Origin: Streptomyces pyxinicus | Lineage (GTDB): Bacteria; Actinomycetota; Actinomycetes; Streptomycetales; Streptomycetaceae | Length of the DNA stretch: 64,000 nt | Reading direction: 5' to 3' | Assembly: GCF_024753135.1 (NCBI RefSeq) | Contig: NZ_JANUGP010000036.1 | Location: 1 to 64,000 of the forward strand | In this document: piece by piece, positions 63,248 through 64,000 of the stretch | Position numbering within the stretch: position 1 is the stretch's first letter | How the letters are laid out: each line of letters opens with the position of its first letter | The notes under the pieces: model-generated | What the model saw: the letters and a program-made list of their open reading frames with translations, nothing else | Told to the model about the DNA's origin: nothing | The model's database searches: none | Program-made: the position numbers and the translations under genes

Positions 63248-64000
63248 GGCTGGTTCACCTCCACGATCGCGGCGGACCAGGTGAACCCGGCGCCGGCGCT
63301 GAGCAGGACGAGCAGGTCCCCGGGGCGTACGTCGTCCCGGTCGAGCAGGTCGGACAGGTTGGCGACGGCGTCCCCCGCGCCCAGGTGGCCGGTGTCGGCG
63401 CCGAGCCGGACGACCGGGGCCGCGCACACCGCGCGGAAGGCGGGCTCGTAGGCGTCGGCCATGACGTGCCGGGCGAGCCGGGGCAGCGCCGCCGCGCGCA
63501 GCCGCCCGTCGTCGGGGCCGACCCCGGCGTCGCGCAGGGCCCGGGTCACCACGGAGGTGACCGCGTCGTGCGCGATCGGGCCGAAGGGCAGGGCCGGATG
63601 GGCGGTGAGGAACTCCTTCTTGGCGAGCTTCGGCAGCAGTGTCTTGACGCCGCTGGTGGGGGCCGGGCTGAACGGCGCGTCGCCGCGGTGCATGCCTTCC
63701 AGCACCGGCGCGGCCACGGTCGCCGCCGACAGCAGGCGCACGGAACGGCCGTGCGGGGCGCGGTCGACCAGCACGGAGGTGGCGCCGTCGCCGTAGCAGA
63801 CCCCGTAGTCGCCGCCCCAGCGGTCGAAGCCGGGCTGCGGGAAGCAGTCGGCGGTGGTCACCAGGGCGGGGCCGGACCCGGTGGCGAGCAGCCGGCAGGC
63901 GGCCTGCACGAGCGCGGCCAGTCCCCCGTTGCACATCTGCTGGATGCCGACGGGCTCCGCGGCCACCGCGCCGATCCGCTGGGCCAGGTAGTGGGCCGGG
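63244..64000 (-). CDS. Ketoacyl-ACP synthase III-like enzyme, partial
   Basis: The gene enters from beyond the right edge; ~252 C-terminal residues are present. Cys of the active site is in GIQQMCNGGLAALVQAACR, the KAS III/DpsC/CerJ-like arrangement. The late HVMADAYEP and the Gly-rich DLLVLLSAGAGFTWSAAIV correspond to the His/Asn-bearing C-terminal half, although His and Asn are not in their standard motifs (GHLGAGDAVANL replaces the Asn loop). Relatives act as starter-unit synthases or O-acyltransferases on natural products. It overlaps the second SDR gene by four bases. Confidence 0.8.
   Translation of the reverse strand, partial: PAHYLAQRIGAVAAEPVGIQQMCNGGLAALVQAACRLLATGSGPALVTTADCFPQPGFDRWGGDYGVCYGDGATSVLVDRAPHGRSVRLLSAATVAAPVLEGMHRGDAPFSPAPTSGVKTLLPKLAKKEFLTAHPALPFGPIAHDAVTSVVTRALRDAGVGPDDGRLRAAALPRLARHVMADAYEPAFRAVCAAPVVRLGADTGHLGAGDAVANLSDLLDRDDVRPGDLLVLLSAGAGFTWSAAIVEVNQP

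Noticed and set aside
1..64000. rRNA or tRNA genes
   Set aside because: No stretch with recognisable tRNA cloverleaf or conserved rRNA sequence was noticed on reading either strand.

Overview
High G+C sequence with strong third-position GC bias, GTG/TTG starts and actinobacterial marker families (WhiB, an ECF sigma factor, an AfsA-type butyrolactone synthase with its TetR receptor, and a truncated telomere protein Tpg) points to a Streptomyces or close relative. The Tpg remnant and the density of mobile and defence genes suggest the arm of a linear chromosome or a linear plasmid.

Layout. (1) 1-9.4 kb: plasmid/arm-type hypotheticals, an XRE regulator with three operator-like inverted repeats, a UvrD-like helicase, a large zinc-finger/nuclease fusion, and a membrane protein overlapping an ECF sigma factor. 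(2) 9.5-20 kb: a divergent alpha/beta hydrolase and caspase-STAND pair, a small GIY-YIG-like protein, WhiB, a SEC-C protein, and an OLD-family ATPase/TOPRIM gene carrying two in-frame stops. (3) 20-23.3 kb: the tpg remnant and a broken ISKra4-type element. (4) 23.3-32.8 kb: a CbrC-like gene, then a minus-strand island of a PD-(D/E)XK-type protein, an SMC-like ATPase with a zinc-hook-like insert, a small coupled partner, and a 1214-residue Mrr-NACHT protein. (5) 33-43.6 kb: a Tn7-like TnsA-TnsB-TnsC-TniQ module with an antiparallel helicase-associated (HA) repeat helicase, preceded by an ArsR-like regulator operon. (6) 43.6-45.6 kb: a truncated IS3 element and an intact IS5 element with perfect ends. 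(7) 45.9-51.9 kb: a secreted RHS protein followed by two tiny membrane proteins, and an FG-GAP protein. (8) 52-64 kb: the edge of a specialised-metabolite cluster: AfsA, two TetR regulators, an epimerase, a soluble histidine kinase with a NarL-type regulator, an FAD monooxygenase, an MFS exporter, a SnoaL-like protein, two SDRs and a KAS III-like enzyme that runs off the window.

How the genes fit together. Regions 2 and 4 look like defence islands with cell-suicide or nuclease effectors coupled to NTPase sensors. Region 5 is a transposition machine. In region 8, five copies of AGAG-N4-CTCT lie upstream of afsA, both tetR genes and the kinase gene. This suggests one butyrolactone-responsive circuit that controls signal synthesis, its receptors and a two-component system.

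Caution. Several otherwise intact genes are broken by one- or two-base indels, mostly in C/G runs (near 3296, 3430, 10236, 27888, 40862, 44516 and 22905). This pattern suits sequencing error as well as real decay, so the affected genes are described at their inferred full length and flagged.
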